Shown: positions 17,003 through 26,103 of the stretch, piece by piece | How the letters are laid out: the number at the start of each line of letters is the position of its first letter | Position numbering within the stretch: the stretch's first letter is position 1 | Source: Microbacterium lacus | Lineage (GTDB): Bacteria > Actinomycetota > Actinomycetes > Actinomycetales > Microbacteriaceae | DNA: 64,000 nt | Direction: 5' to 3' | NCBI RefSeq assembly: GCF_002812805.1 | Contig: NZ_NMUM01000037.1 | Span: forward strand, 1-64,000 | The notes under the pieces: generated by a model | What the model was told of the DNA's origin: nothing | The model's database searches: none | Seen by the model: the letters and a program-made list of their open reading frames with translations, nothing else | Program-made: the position numbers and the translations under genes

Positions 17003-17664
17003 AACGGCCGTCCGCCGCCCTCATCAGCCTGGTGTTTGCGTTCTGCCTCGTACACAGCGGCCTGCGTGCGTCGCTCCATCCCGAGTTTCGCGAGCAGTCC
17101 GCTGACGTAGTTCTTGACGGTCTTCTCCGCGATCCCCAAGCGATCGCCGATCTCACGGTTGGTCATCCCCTCGGCGATGAGGCCGAGAATCTGACTCTCG
17201 CGCAGCGACAGAGCGGGATCGATCGATCCCCGCCTCGGATTCGTCTCGGGGTGCAAGGTGCGCGCCGCCCGCATCATCACTTCCGGGGCTTGGATCGTGT
17301 TGCCGGAGGCGGCCCGCCGGATCGCGTCGACGATCGAGCCACCGCGCACGTTCTTGATGACATACCCGCTCGCGCCCGCCAGCACCGCGGCCCGCAACGC
17401 TTCGTCGTCGTCGTAGGCGGTCAGGATCAGACAGTTCACGCTCGGGTGCGCCGACCGGATGTCGCGACACAGGTCGATCCCGCTGCCGTCGGGCAGCCGA
17501 ACATCCAGGACCGCGACGTCGGGTTGCGTGGCCGCGATCCGCCGCGACGCCTCGTGCACGCTGGCCGCCTCGCCGACGACCTCGAGGTCGGGCTCCGCAT
17601 CGATCAGCTGGGCAACCCCGCGGCGCACGATCTCGTGGTCGTCGACGACAAAAACGCGGGTCAT
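16999..17664 (-). CDS. DosR/NarL-type response regulator
   Basis: A 221-residue regulator with a receiver domain (acidic pair Asp8/Asp9, phospho-acceptor Asp54 in AVLDV, Thr82, Lys104) and a LuxR-type helix-turn-helix at about 148-200 (LSLRESQILGLIAEG, TNREIGDRLG, KTVKNYVSGLL). The receiver positions Asp54, Thr82 and Lys104 fall at the same numbers as in mycobacterial DosR/DevR. It overlaps the kinase stop by 4 bases. It should act on the boxes at 20310-20407 and so control the whole cluster. Confidence 0.88.
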   Translation of the reverse strand: MTRVFVVDDHEIVRRGVAQLIDAEPDLEVVGEAASVHEASRRIAATQPDVAVLDVRLPDGSGIDLCRDIRSAHPSVNCLILTAYDDDEALRAAVLAGASGYVIKNVRGGSIVDAIRRAASGNTIQAPEVMMRAARTLHPETNPRRGSIDPALSLRESQILGLIAEGMTNREIGDRLGIAEKTVKNYVSGLLAKLGMERRTQAAVYEAERKHQADEGGGRPL

Positions 17665-19328
17665 CGGAGGGGTCCTGTCGAGGGTTCGATCGGCACCCGC
17701 CAGCGGACGGATGTTCCGGCTTCCGCGGATGAGACCACATCGCACGATCCCGCGCGGAGCCGCGCACGCTCGGCGATGTTGGCCAGACCGCTTCGCGTGA
17801 CCCCGTGGGGTATCCCGACACCGTCATCGCTGACGGTCAGCTCCACCCGGTCGTCGGCCAGTTGGATGACGACGCCGACCCGTTCCGCTTCCGCATGCTT
17901 TGCCACGTTGGTCAACAGTTCGCGCAACACCGCCACGAGGTCATCGTCCAGTCCGTCCTCGATCACGTTGTCGAGCGGGCCCTCGAAGGCGACCCGCACG
18001 GGCGTCATCCAGGAGTCACTGACCTCGGCCACGACATCCAGAACCCGATCGCGGAGGCGCTTCGTCCCCCGTCTCTCACCGCTGCCGAGCGCAAAGATGG
18101 CGGTGCGAATGTCTTTGATCGCGGCATCGATCACGTCGATCTGGCTCTCGATCGCCTCTGAAGCCACGCGATCGACCGTTGCCGAGACGGCCTGCAGCGC
18201 CAGCCCGGTGCCGAACAGACGCTGGATCACGTGGTCGTGCAGGTCGCGAGCGATGCGGGCCCGATCTCGCGTGGTCTCGGCGCGCTTGCGATCCTCGCGC
18301 GCTCGCACGACCTCGAGCGCGATGCTCGCCTGTGTGGCGAAGGCGAACGCCATCTCGAGATCTGCTGCGGTGAACGCGCGCCCGTCCGGTCGCCGCGACA
18401 CCATCAGAACGCCGAGCGCTTCGTCCGCGGCGTACAACGGAATCGCCACCGTGGGACCGAGTGCCGGCTGCCCGTCGAAAATCGTGTCCGCGGGCTCATT
18501 CTGGACGCTGAGGGCCTCGCGTGTGCGCAGGGCGCGCCCCGTCAGGGTGCCCCCCACCGGGTATGCGTGGCCCTGCAGCTCCGCCGCAGAGATGCCGTAG
18601 ACCGTCGACAGGATGAGCTGATGCGCACCCAGGGGCAGTGCGACGGCGACAAGATCCGCATCGATCAGCGCGGCGACGCGGGCGGCGATGACGTCGAGCA
18701 CGTTCGCACCGTCGACATCCAGCATCGCCGACATCACATCGGCGATCGTCGCGTTCCAGATCTCGCGGGTACGGGCCGAGTCGTACATGCGCGCGTTCTC
18801 GATCGCGATGCCGGCCGTAGCGGCCAGGGCGACGACGAGTTCTTGGTCGGCGGCGGTGAACGACCCGCGCTCGGCATTGGTGAGATAGAGGTTTCCGTAG
18901 ATGTGACTGCCGACTCGCACCGGGACACCTAGGAAGGAGTCCATGACCGGGTGGTGCGCGGGGAATCCGACCGACCGCGGGTCGGATCCGAGGTGCGCGG
19001 CGCGGATCGGCTCGCGGTCGGTGATCACCGCACCGAGAACTCCGAGGCCGACAGGAAGGTGCCCGATGTGTTTGGCCGATTCCTCGTCGATCCCGACGTG
19101 GATGAACCGCTCGAGACCGCCGTCGGGGCTGATGACGCCCAGGGCACCGTACCGGGCGCCGACGAGTGTCATCCCGGCCTCGACGATCCTCCGCAGCACC
19201 ACCTCGAGGTCGAGACGCTCGACGACGGACGTGCTGGCGATCAGCAGATCCGACAGGCGCTCGTCGGAGTGGGCGTCGACCGGAGTCGCCGCGGGGACTT
19301 CTTTCGGTTCCACCGTGCTGTCGGTCAT
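17661..19328 (-). CDS. DosS/DevS-like GAF sensor histidine kinase
   Basis: A 555-residue cytosolic sensor: GAF-A at about 35-180, GAF-B at about 200-345, a HisKA_3 dimerisation helix with RDLHDH (His364) and an HATPase domain (NVAKHAEAE at 474, DDGVGIP at 501). GAF-A contains GFPAHHPVMD near 121-130, the stretch that in DevS/DosT carries the haem-binding His, so haem-based sensing of O2, NO or CO is plausible. ATG 19328 follows GGGAGACGTC. The next gene is its regulator partner. Confidence 0.88.
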   Translation of the reverse strand: MTDSTVEPKEVPAATPVDAHSDERLSDLLIASTSVVERLDLEVVLRRIVEAGMTLVGARYGALGVISPDGGLERFIHVGIDEESAKHIGHLPVGLGVLGAVITDREPIRAAHLGSDPRSVGFPAHHPVMDSFLGVPVRVGSHIYGNLYLTNAERGSFTAADQELVVALAATAGIAIENARMYDSARTREIWNATIADVMSAMLDVDGANVLDVIAARVAALIDADLVAVALPLGAHQLILSTVYGISAAELQGHAYPVGGTLTGRALRTREALSVQNEPADTIFDGQPALGPTVAIPLYAADEALGVLMVSRRPDGRAFTAADLEMAFAFATQASIALEVVRAREDRKRAETTRDRARIARDLHDHVIQRLFGTGLALQAVSATVDRVASEAIESQIDVIDAAIKDIRTAIFALGSGERRGTKRLRDRVLDVVAEVSDSWMTPVRVAFEGPLDNVIEDGLDDDLVAVLRELLTNVAKHAEAERVGVVIQLADDRVELTVSDDGVGIPHGVTRSGLANIAERARLRAGSCDVVSSAEAGTSVRWRVPIEPSTGPLR

Positions 19329-19403
19329 GACGTCTCCCGTCTCCGCGAGCCTACCCACGACACGGGACTGGGTCGACGCCCGTGCGGGTGAGGCCGCTCA
19401 CCC

Positions 19404-20231
19404 TTAAGCCTTCTCGGGGCGGGGAACGACGCATACCGGGATGCGCGACTGCGCAACGGTGTCCTGGCCGGTCGAACCGAGAAGAGCACCTTCGAGCGGT
19501 CCGCGATGATGCGTGCCGATAACCAGGAGGGCGGAGCGCCGGGCCTCTGTCAGCAGTGCCGCCGGCGGGTTGTCGTGCACGAGCATCCGCTCGACCGCGA
19601 CATCCGGGTACTCAGCCAGCACGGCGTCGCCCGCGGCATCGAGGATGCGTCGATGAGCCGCCTTCTGCTCGATCGGGGACGCGAGCACCGCCACGGCGCC
19701 GTCCATCGTCGGAACGGGCATCTGCCAGGCGTGCACGAGTGTCAGCCCGACACCGGCGGCCCGCGCTTCCCGCGCGGCGAAGTGGATGGCGGCCGACGAG
19801 CTGTCGTCGTCGTCGACTCCGACCAGAACGCGGCCATCCGTGGCCGCCCAGTCATCGGGCACGACCACAACGGGCACACGAGAGCGCGCGATCGTGCGGA
19901 GCGGTCGCCATCCTGTGAGAGCGGCACGCAGCGGCCGACGCCGGTGCGCGCCGATCACCAGAAGGTCAGCCGTCTCGGCGGCGCGCAGCAGCGCACCCGG
20001 CATCCGTCCGCTGACGCGCCGCGACTGCACGTGAGCATCTTTCGCGACATCCCGGAACCTGCGTTCGGCGTCCTGAAGCACATCGGTGATGATCGTCTCG
20101 TCGAACAGGTCGGACGCGTTCACCGACACGATGTCCACGCTGCTCGAACGCTCGGCAGCCCGGGCTGCGGCCCAGTCCAGTGCGACCGACGATGGTTGCG
20201 ATCCGTCGTAGCCCACCACGATGCTGTCCAT
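19404..20231 (-). CDS. Tandem universal stress protein
   Basis: A 275-residue protein of two UspA domains (about 1-135 and 140-275). The second domain has a full nucleotide-binding loop, GTHHRGPLEG followed by GST; the first (GAHRRRPLR) is less complete. Such proteins are induced in hypoxia or stasis and bind ATP. ATG 20231 follows GGAAGGAATGCC, a clear ribosome site. It is the first gene behind the DosR-like boxes and lies 75 bp ahead of the kinase gene. Confidence 0.88.
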   Translation of the reverse strand: MDSIVVGYDGSQPSSVALDWAAARAAERSSSVDIVSVNASDLFDETIITDVLQDAERRFRDVAKDAHVQSRRVSGRMPGALLRAAETADLLVIGAHRRRPLRAALTGWRPLRTIARSRVPVVVVPDDWAATDGRVLVGVDDDDSSSAAIHFAAREARAAGVGLTLVHAWQMPVPTMDGAVAVLASPIEQKAAHRRILDAAGDAVLAEYPDVAVERMLVHDNPPAALLTEARRSALLVIGTHHRGPLEGALLGSTGQDTVAQSRIPVCVVPRPEKA

Positions 20232-20309
20232 GGCATTCCTTCCCGCCGGTGCCCACTTGGCTGGCCGCTGCGTAACTTCGACGCTACGTCCGCGGAAACG
20301 CCCCCATCG

Positions 20310-20407
20310 GGGCCGAAGGTCCCGTGAGGACAGTGGCCGAAGGTCCCGCGAGGAGGCGGGGCCGCGGTGTGTGGGGCGGGAGGCACGACTCACGGGACCT
20401 TCGACCC
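20310..20407. promoter_or_regulatory. Three DosR-like boxes
   Basis: GGGCCGAAGGTCCC (20310-20323), TGGCCGAAGGTCCC (20334-20347) and GGGACCTTCGACCC (20394-20407) match the DosR core GGGACTWWAGTCCC at 11, 10 and 11 of 14 positions. The third is in inverted orientation. They stand 80-175 bp before the stress protein start. The rest of the 20232-20406 interval holds no gene. Binding is inferred. Confidence 0.6.
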
Positions 20408-20580
20408 TATGAACGCATGAGGCAATGCGATCGAATGGGAACACGCAACAGCACTCGTTCGATCCGGGTCGCTTCGGGGGGCGTGCAGAACCGAAGCGAT
20501 CCGAATCGACCGAGCTGAGCGGCGGTATCGATGTCGTGCCGCACGATGTTGATGTCGTGCCGCACGAGCACGACCGTCAT
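20407..20580 (-). CDS. Possible 57-residue coupled small protein
   Basis: The ATG at 20580 shares its A with the fadD stop (TGATG), which favours translational coupling. The frame begins MTVVLVRHDINIVRHDID, where a 21-bp direct DNA repeat gives the repeated VRHDI. It has no recognisable family and its composition is less biased than neighbouring genes. Its end touches the third DosR-like box. It may be chance; confidence is low. Confidence 0.25.
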   Translation of the reverse strand: MTVVLVRHDINIVRHDIDTAAQLGRFGSLRFCTPPEATRIERVLLRVPIRSHCLMRS

Positions 20581-22295
20581 CACTCCGTGAGAGCAACCAA
20601 CTGGTCTCGCACCGTTCGGCGCAGAACCTTGCCGACCTGCGAGCGGGGCAGCTCGTCGACCTGCACGACCTTCTTGGGGATCTTGTACGCCGTCAGGTGC
20701 TGCCGGCAGAAGTCGCGCAGCGCGGTCGCGTCGAACGCGGCGCCCGCCTTCATGACGACAGCTGCCGCGACATCCTCGCCGCCCGACGGGCGACGGAGGC
20801 CGACGACGGCTGCGCTCTCGACGTCCGGATGCTGCGTCAACGTCTGTTCGACCTCGGTCGGGCTGACGTTGAAGCCACCCGTGATGATCAGTTCCTTGAG
20901 GCGATCGATGATCGTGACGAACCCGTCCTCCGACATGGTCACGATGTCGCCCGTGCGCAGCCAGCCACCGGGAAGAAGCGCCACCGCCGTGTCGTCCGGG
21001 GCGCCCCAGTAGCCGCCGAACACCTGCGGCCCGCGGATCAGCAGCTCGCCCGATTCTCCGACGGGGCGATCCTGCGTCGGATCGTCCGGATCAACGACCC
21101 GGACTTCGGTACTCGGGAACGGCACGCCGACCGTGCCAGGGCGGCGGGTATGGCCCGCGGGATTGCCGAGCGCGACAGGGGATGTCTCGGTCATCCCGTA
21201 ACCCTCGACCAGCAGCCCGCCGGTCGCCTCTTCCCAGCGCGTGACGGTCGCGACCGGAAGGCTCATGGCCCCCGAGATCGCGAAGCGCACGCCGCTCAGA
21301 TCGATCCGCTTCTGATTGCTCGCGCGCGCCAGGGCGTCGTAGATCGGCGGGACGGCGGGTAGGAACGTCGGCGGCGAGGTGCGGGTCGCGGCGATGACGA
21401 GGTCGAGGTCGTACTTCGGGAAGAGCACGAGCTTCGCCCCGATCGACATCGCGAAGGTCAGGCACAGCGTCAGGCCGTAGGCGTGGAAGAGCGGCAGAAC
21501 CGCGTAGACGACCTCTTCACCGTCATGCAGTCCGGGAAGCCACGCCCGGCCCTGGGCGGCATTGGCCCGCAGATTGCGATGCGACAGGATCGCGGCCTTG
21601 GGCGTCCCCGTCGTGCCGCTGGTGAGCAGCAACAGGGCCGTGTCATCGAGCGACGGTCGCGGCACCCGCGCCGAGATGCGACGCGCGTCGGCCAGGCGCG
21701 ACCACGCGATGACGCCCTTCGCCGTGGGCTTGGCCGTGATCGCATCGCGGGCCTTCCGGGCCTTCGGAATGGGCAGCCGGAGCGCCAGACGCTTACTGAG
21801 CGGCATGGCCTCCGGCAGGCTCACCGAGACCACGGCACCCGGCCGCGCATCCTCGGGAAGGGCTGCCACGACATCCGCGATCTTGTCCCACACGATCGCG
21901 ACGACCGGCGCCGTCACCTCGAACTGGTGCCGGATTTCGCGCGGGGTGTAGAGCGGATTGTGCTCGACGACGATCGCGCCGAGCCGCATGACCGCGTAGA
22001 ACGCGACCACGTGCTGCGGGCAGTTGGGCAGGGCGAGCGCGACCCGGTCGCCGGGCTCGACCCCCAGCTTGCGCAGAGCACCGGCAGCACGCCCGATCTG
22101 TTCGCCGAGCTCGGCGTAGGTCGTCGTCGCGCCGAAGAACTCGAGCGCCGTCTGCTTGCCGTGTTTCTTCACCGAGGCGTCGAGCATGTCGACGAGGGTC
22201 TCGGTGACGGGTGCGATGTCGGCCGGCACACCCTCCGCATAGGACGCGACCCAGGGGCGACCCTCGGCGGCTTCGCGAGCTTCGGCGTGCTGCAT
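20580..22295 (-). CDS. fadD: Long-chain acyl-CoA ligase
   Basis: A 571-residue AMP-forming ligase activating fatty acids to acyl-CoA. The P-loop-like motif LLLLTSGTTGTPKAAILSH (about 210-228), YGMTETSP (about 370), the hinge-linked GGWLRTGDI and IDRLKELIITGGFNVSP, and a C-terminal catalytic Lys in SQVGKVLRR are present, a full set. ATG 22295 was chosen from GAGAGG nine bases upstream. It is a single-gene unit, possibly with the small frame downstream; activated fatty acids could feed the wax ester synthase further right. Confidence 0.9.
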   Translation of the reverse strand: MQHAEAREAAEGRPWVASYAEGVPADIAPVTETLVDMLDASVKKHGKQTALEFFGATTTYAELGEQIGRAAGALRKLGVEPGDRVALALPNCPQHVVAFYAVMRLGAIVVEHNPLYTPREIRHQFEVTAPVVAIVWDKIADVVAALPEDARPGAVVSVSLPEAMPLSKRLALRLPIPKARKARDAITAKPTAKGVIAWSRLADARRISARVPRPSLDDTALLLLTSGTTGTPKAAILSHRNLRANAAQGRAWLPGLHDGEEVVYAVLPLFHAYGLTLCLTFAMSIGAKLVLFPKYDLDLVIAATRTSPPTFLPAVPPIYDALARASNQKRIDLSGVRFAISGAMSLPVATVTRWEEATGGLLVEGYGMTETSPVALGNPAGHTRRPGTVGVPFPSTEVRVVDPDDPTQDRPVGESGELLIRGPQVFGGYWGAPDDTAVALLPGGWLRTGDIVTMSEDGFVTIIDRLKELIITGGFNVSPTEVEQTLTQHPDVESAAVVGLRRPSGGEDVAAAVVMKAGAAFDATALRDFCRQHLTAYKIPKKVVQVDELPRSQVGKVLRRTVRDQLVALTE

Positions 22296-22389
22296 GGTGA
22301 GGTTCCTCTCGGGCGGAAAGCGCATGGGTTCGAGGCTCATGCTGTCTGGTCAATCTTCCAGCATTCCGATCGGGGCGGATGCTGGTTCC

Positions 22390-23415
22390 CTAGGACTCGT
22401 CGGGGAACACCACGCCCGGGCCCTCGATGCGAATCATCACGTCGCCGTCCCGTGCGGGGATGTCCCCAGCCGGGACACGCACCAGTAACGTCTGACCTTC
22501 CGCCGTGCGCGCCTCGACGATCGCATCGTGTCCGCCGTAGCGGATACGCGAGACGCGCGCCGGAACTCCGTCCGCGCCAAGTCGGAGCTGTTCGGGCCGG
22601 AGCATCAGCGAAACCGCACCGGAGGCATCAGCGGGCACCGTCACCTCGCCGAGGATCGTCGTCGCGCGCCCCCGCTCCGCCACGCCCGCGAGAAAGTTCG
22701 CCTCGCCCAAGAACGCGGCGACCCAGGCGGATGCCGGGGCCCGATAGACCTCGACGGCCGAACCTTGCTGCGCGACCGTACCGTCGCGCATGACGATGAC
22801 CGAGTCGGCCATGAGCAGCGCTTCACCCTGGTCGTGCGTGACGAGAACGGCGGTCACCCCGAGGCGCCGGAGCATCGCCGCCAACTCGTCCCGCAGCTCC
22901 GCACGAAGCTGCGGATCGAGCGCCGCGAAGGGTTCGTCGAGCAGCAGCAGATCCGGTTGCGCGGCGAGCGCCCGCGCGAGAGATACCCGCTGCGCCTGCC
23001 CTCCGGAGAGCTCATCGGGGTAGCGCCCCGCGAGCTCGCTCAGCCCGGTGAGTTCGAGCAGTTCGGCCGGGACGGCGGCGCGCGCCGAGCGGCCGGTGGG
23101 CCCCAGGCCGAAGGCGATGTTCTGCACGACCGTCAGATGGGGAAAGAGAGAGGCAGACTGCGGTACCCATCCGACGCGGCGTCGCTCCGGCGCGACGAAT
23201 GTGGAGGCATCGCTGAGTGTCGCACCATCGAGGTGAATGAGACCGGCGACCGGACGGGCGAGTCCCGCGACGGCACGCAGAAGCGTGGACTTGCCGCATC
23301 CACTCGGACCAACGATCACTGCCAGGGCACCCTCGTCGACGGTGATCGAGACGTCCCGAAGAACGCGCTGTCCCCCAAGATCGACCGCGAGGTCAGCGAC
23401 CGTCAACCTGCTCAT
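22390..23415 (-). CDS. Iron ABC importer, ATP-binding subunit
   Basis: A 341-residue ATPase of the ferric iron/spermidine class. It has GPSGCGKST, Q-loop WVPQSASLFPHLTV, signature LSGGQAQRVSLARAL and LLLDEPFAALDP, then a C-terminal TOBE-like domain from about 240 (LMLRPEQLRLG). It powers the permease encoded by the preceding gene, whose stop it overlaps by 4 bases. The assignment to iron rests on the substrate-binding protein and the iron box in front of the operon. Confidence 0.88.
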   Translation of the reverse strand: MSRLTVADLAVDLGGQRVLRDVSITVDEGALAVIVGPSGCGKSTLLRAVAGLARPVAGLIHLDGATLSDASTFVAPERRRVGWVPQSASLFPHLTVVQNIAFGLGPTGRSARAAVPAELLELTGLSELAGRYPDELSGGQAQRVSLARALAAQPDLLLLDEPFAALDPQLRAELRDELAAMLRRLGVTAVLVTHDQGEALLMADSVIVMRDGTVAQQGSAVEVYRAPASAWVAAFLGEANFLAGVAERGRATTILGEVTVPADASGAVSLMLRPEQLRLGADGVPARVSRIRYGGHDAIVEARTAEGQTLLVRVPAGDIPARDGDVMIRIEGPGVVFPDES

Positions 23416-24950
23416 CGTTCCCTTCCCGTCGAGAGCCGCTCGCTCCGAGGAGAGAGCATCACCGCGGGCACAGCCGCCAGCAGCACGAGAGCGAGCGCGT
23501 ACGGAACCGCGGCACCGTACGCCGCGACATCCGTCTTGCTCCAGAGTTCCATCGCGAGCGTGTTCGTGCCCGTTGGCCGCAGCATGAGTGTCGCCGGAAG
23601 CTCCTTCATCGCGGTCACGGTGATGAACAGCGTCGCAACGACGATACCGGGCCGCGCGAGGCGCGCCGTGACGTGCCACCACTGGCGGAACGCGGCATAT
23701 CCGAGCGAGCTCGCGACCTCTTCCAACTCGCGCGGCACGCGCTCGATAGAGGACCGGATCGTGCCGATCGCCTTGGGAAGAAAGAGCACGCCGTAGGCGA
23801 ATGCCAGCATCGCCGCGCTCTGGTAAAGCGCGGGAACGGCGAGCAGGGAGAAGAACACCAGGCCGAGTCCCACCACGATGCCCGGGATCGCGAGGGGAAG
23901 CGACCCCGCCGCTTCGAGGATGCGCGAGGTCCGACCCGCGAAGCGAGCCGCGATCGTGGCGATCGGCAACGCCAGAAGCACGGCGATCACGGCACCAACG
24001 GCCGACAACGCGATCGTGGTCGCCGACGCCTGCACAAGTCCGGCAAGGTCGAGTTCGCGTACGGTCTGCGCGTTGACCAGGCGGGCGATGAGACTCGCGA
24101 GAGGAACACCGACGGCGAGCACGGCCGGGGCGGCAACGATCGCCATCGCCAGCGGGGCGAGGCCCCCCCAATTCACCCGCGCCCTCGCCGCCGAGCGCGA
24201 GACCGGAATCTCTCGCGAGGGACGCGCACGACGATCGATGAGGAAGATGACCAAGGCGATTGTGACGAGCACGGCGGCGAGGACGGCGGCATAGTTGCGG
24301 TCGAACGAGGCTCCGTACGCCTGGTGGATGGCGGTCGTCAACACCGGGAATCGGAACAGCGCGACGCCGCCGAAATCGGCCAGCACGTACAGGCACACCA
24401 ACAGCGCGCCGGCCACTGCCGAACTGCGGATACCGGGCCATCCGACCGCGAGGAACGTGCGAACAGGACCGTAGCCCAGCGTCCGCGCGACCTCCGAGAG
24501 CGTCGCTGAAGTCCCGCGCAACGCCGCCGCGACGGGCAAGAGAACATACGGCGTTGTCACGACGGTGAGCACGAGCCACGACGGCCAGAAGCCGCTCGCC
24601 CCGGGGATGGCAGCCAGCCACCCGAACGCCGCGAGGTACGACGGCACAGCCAAAGGCAGCACCGCCAGCACAGCGAGGGTGCGCGAGAAGGGCAGGCGCA
24701 CCCGGCTGAGGACGAGGGCGCCCGCGATGCCCAAGAGGGTCGATGCGACAGTGACGGATGCCGCGAGCAGCAACGTGTTCGCGAGCAGCAGGCCGAGCCG
24801 GGGGCGCGCGAACACCGCGAGTACACCGTCTATCCCGGCATCCGCGATCCGCACTCCCAGATAGATGAGCGGGATCGCCGCCAGCAACGCCGAGAACCCC
24901 GCCACCGCGATCAGCGGCAGCGGGGCCCTCGTGCGAGAGGAGACGGGCAT
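23412..24950 (-). CDS. Iron ABC importer, fused permease
   Basis: A 512-residue membrane protein with about twelve helices, a tandem of two permease halves as in FbpB/SfuB ferric transporters. Each half has an EAA-type loop: EVARTLGYGPVRTFLAVGWP (about 152-171) and EVASSLGYAAFRQWWHVTA (about 410). It starts in the stop of the binding protein gene (TGATG) and ends in the start of the ATPase gene, so the three are tightly coupled. Confidence 0.9.
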   Translation of the reverse strand: MPVSSRTRAPLPLIAVAGFSALLAAIPLIYLGVRIADAGIDGVLAVFARPRLGLLLANTLLLAASVTVASTLLGIAGALVLSRVRLPFSRTLAVLAVLPLAVPSYLAAFGWLAAIPGASGFWPSWLVLTVVTTPYVLLPVAAALRGTSATLSEVARTLGYGPVRTFLAVGWPGIRSSAVAGALLVCLYVLADFGGVALFRFPVLTTAIHQAYGASFDRNYAAVLAAVLVTIALVIFLIDRRARPSREIPVSRSAARARVNWGGLAPLAMAIVAAPAVLAVGVPLASLIARLVNAQTVRELDLAGLVQASATTIALSAVGAVIAVLLALPIATIAARFAGRTSRILEAAGSLPLAIPGIVVGLGLVFFSLLAVPALYQSAAMLAFAYGVLFLPKAIGTIRSSIERVPRELEEVASSLGYAAFRQWWHVTARLARPGIVVATLFITVTAMKELPATLMLRPTGTNTLAMELWSKTDVAAYGAAVPYALALVLLAAVPAVMLSPRSERLSTGRER

Positions 24951-25999
24951 CAGATCAGGCCGTGCACCGCCAGCAGTTCCTGCGTCTCGGTGAGTGAGTC
25001 GAGGTCGCTCAGGTCGAGCTCCGGGTTGACGAGGCTCTCGAGCGACGGCAGTCCCTCGGGTGCATCAATGCCCGGGACGAGGGGGTACTCGTATGTCTCT
25101 TCGACGAAGTACTTCTGTCCGGCGTCCGAGATGAGGTACTCGACGAACGCGAGGGCGTCGGGGTCACCCTCGGCGCCCGCAAGGATCGCGGCACCGGTCA
25201 CGTTGACGATCCCGCCCGGGTCTCCGGGCAGGAACTTCAGCTGCGCGCGCATGTTCTCGGCACCGACCTCGGACGCCGCCTCGAACCAGTAGTAGTGGTT
25301 GATCAGGCCGAGTTGGGCCGTGCCCGAGTTGACGAGCTCGAGCGAGTCGCCGTTGCTCTCGGTCAGAACAGGGCTGTTTGCGGCGATGCCCGCGACCCAC
25401 TCATCGGCGGCCTCTTCGCCTTCGAGCACGCGGAGCCCGGTGACGAACGACTGGAAGCTCGCGTTGCCCGGGGCGAACGCGACCCGGCCGCTCCACTCCG
25501 GGGCGGTGAGGTCGTCCGTCGAGTCCGGCACATCCGCCTCGCCCAGCTGCTCTCCGTCGTATGCGATGACGCGAGCGCGGCCGGTGACGCCGACCCAGCT
25601 GTCGTCGGTGCTGGTGAATCCTGCGGGAACCACGTCGGCGATCTGGTCGGGAAGCGTGGACGACAGGCCCGCCTCGGTGATCGCCCCGAGCGCTCCGGCG
25701 TCCTGCGAGAGGAACACCTGGGCGGGTGACTGGTCGCCCTCTTCGAGCAGCAGTGCGCTCATCTCGCCCGTCGAGCCGTAGCGCACCTCGACCTCGATGC
25801 CGGTGTCAGCGGTGAACTGCTCGATGAGCGGTGCGATGAGGTCTTCGCCGCGACCCGAGTAGAGCACGAGCGAGCCATCGGACTCAACCATGGTCTCGGT
25901 CGATTCCGTCGCTTCAGGTTCAGAGGCCGCGCAGCCGGACGCGATGAGGCCGACAGCGGCGAGGGCGGAGACGGTGACAAGGAGTCTTCGGGTAGGCAT
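24950..25999 (-). CDS. Iron ABC importer, substrate-binding lipoprotein
   Basis: A 349-residue exported lipoprotein: signal helix LLVTVSALAAVGLIASG then the lipidated Cys of ASGC near residue 24. The mature part fits the FbpA/FutA family (LVLYSGRGEDLIAPLIEQF; NHYYWFEAASEV with paired Tyr residues that could bind Fe3+). It captures ferric iron outside the membrane for the permease. ATG 25999 was preferred over TTG 26014. An IdeR-type box lies 26 bp upstream. Confidence 0.89.
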   Translation of the reverse strand: MPTRRLLVTVSALAAVGLIASGCAASEPEATESTETMVESDGSLVLYSGRGEDLIAPLIEQFTADTGIEVEVRYGSTGEMSALLLEEGDQSPAQVFLSQDAGALGAITEAGLSSTLPDQIADVVPAGFTSTDDSWVGVTGRARVIAYDGEQLGEADVPDSTDDLTAPEWSGRVAFAPGNASFQSFVTGLRVLEGEEAADEWVAGIAANSPVLTESNGDSLELVNSGTAQLGLINHYYWFEAASEVGAENMRAQLKFLPGDPGGIVNVTGAAILAGAEGDPDALAFVEYLISDAGQKYFVEETYEYPLVPGIDAPEGLPSLESLVNPELDLSDLDSLTETQELLAVHGLI

Positions 26000-26024
26000 G
26001 TGCAGGTGCTCCAACTTCGGGTGG

Positions 26025-26043
26025 TTAGGACAGCCTCACCTTA
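26025..26043 (-). promoter_or_regulatory. IdeR/DtxR iron box
   Basis: TTAGGACAGCCTCACCTTA matches the general DtxR-family pattern TnAGGnnAGnCTnnCCTnA at every fixed base and the IdeR consensus TTAGGTTAGSCTAACCTAA at 15 of 19. Its position just before the iron importer start suggests repression when iron is ample. Confidence 0.75.
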
Positions 26044-26091
26044 TTACAGGCCCGAGGCGAGGGGCAAAACGGTCGCCCCGCCGCGGGGCGC

Positions 26092-26097
26092 TACGGT
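26092..26097 (+). promoter_or_regulatory. -10 element of a leaderless transcript
   Basis: TACGGT stands six bases before the GTG at 26104, the spacing for a message that begins at the start codon. Confidence 0.4.
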
Positions 26098-26103
26098 GGG
26101 CTC

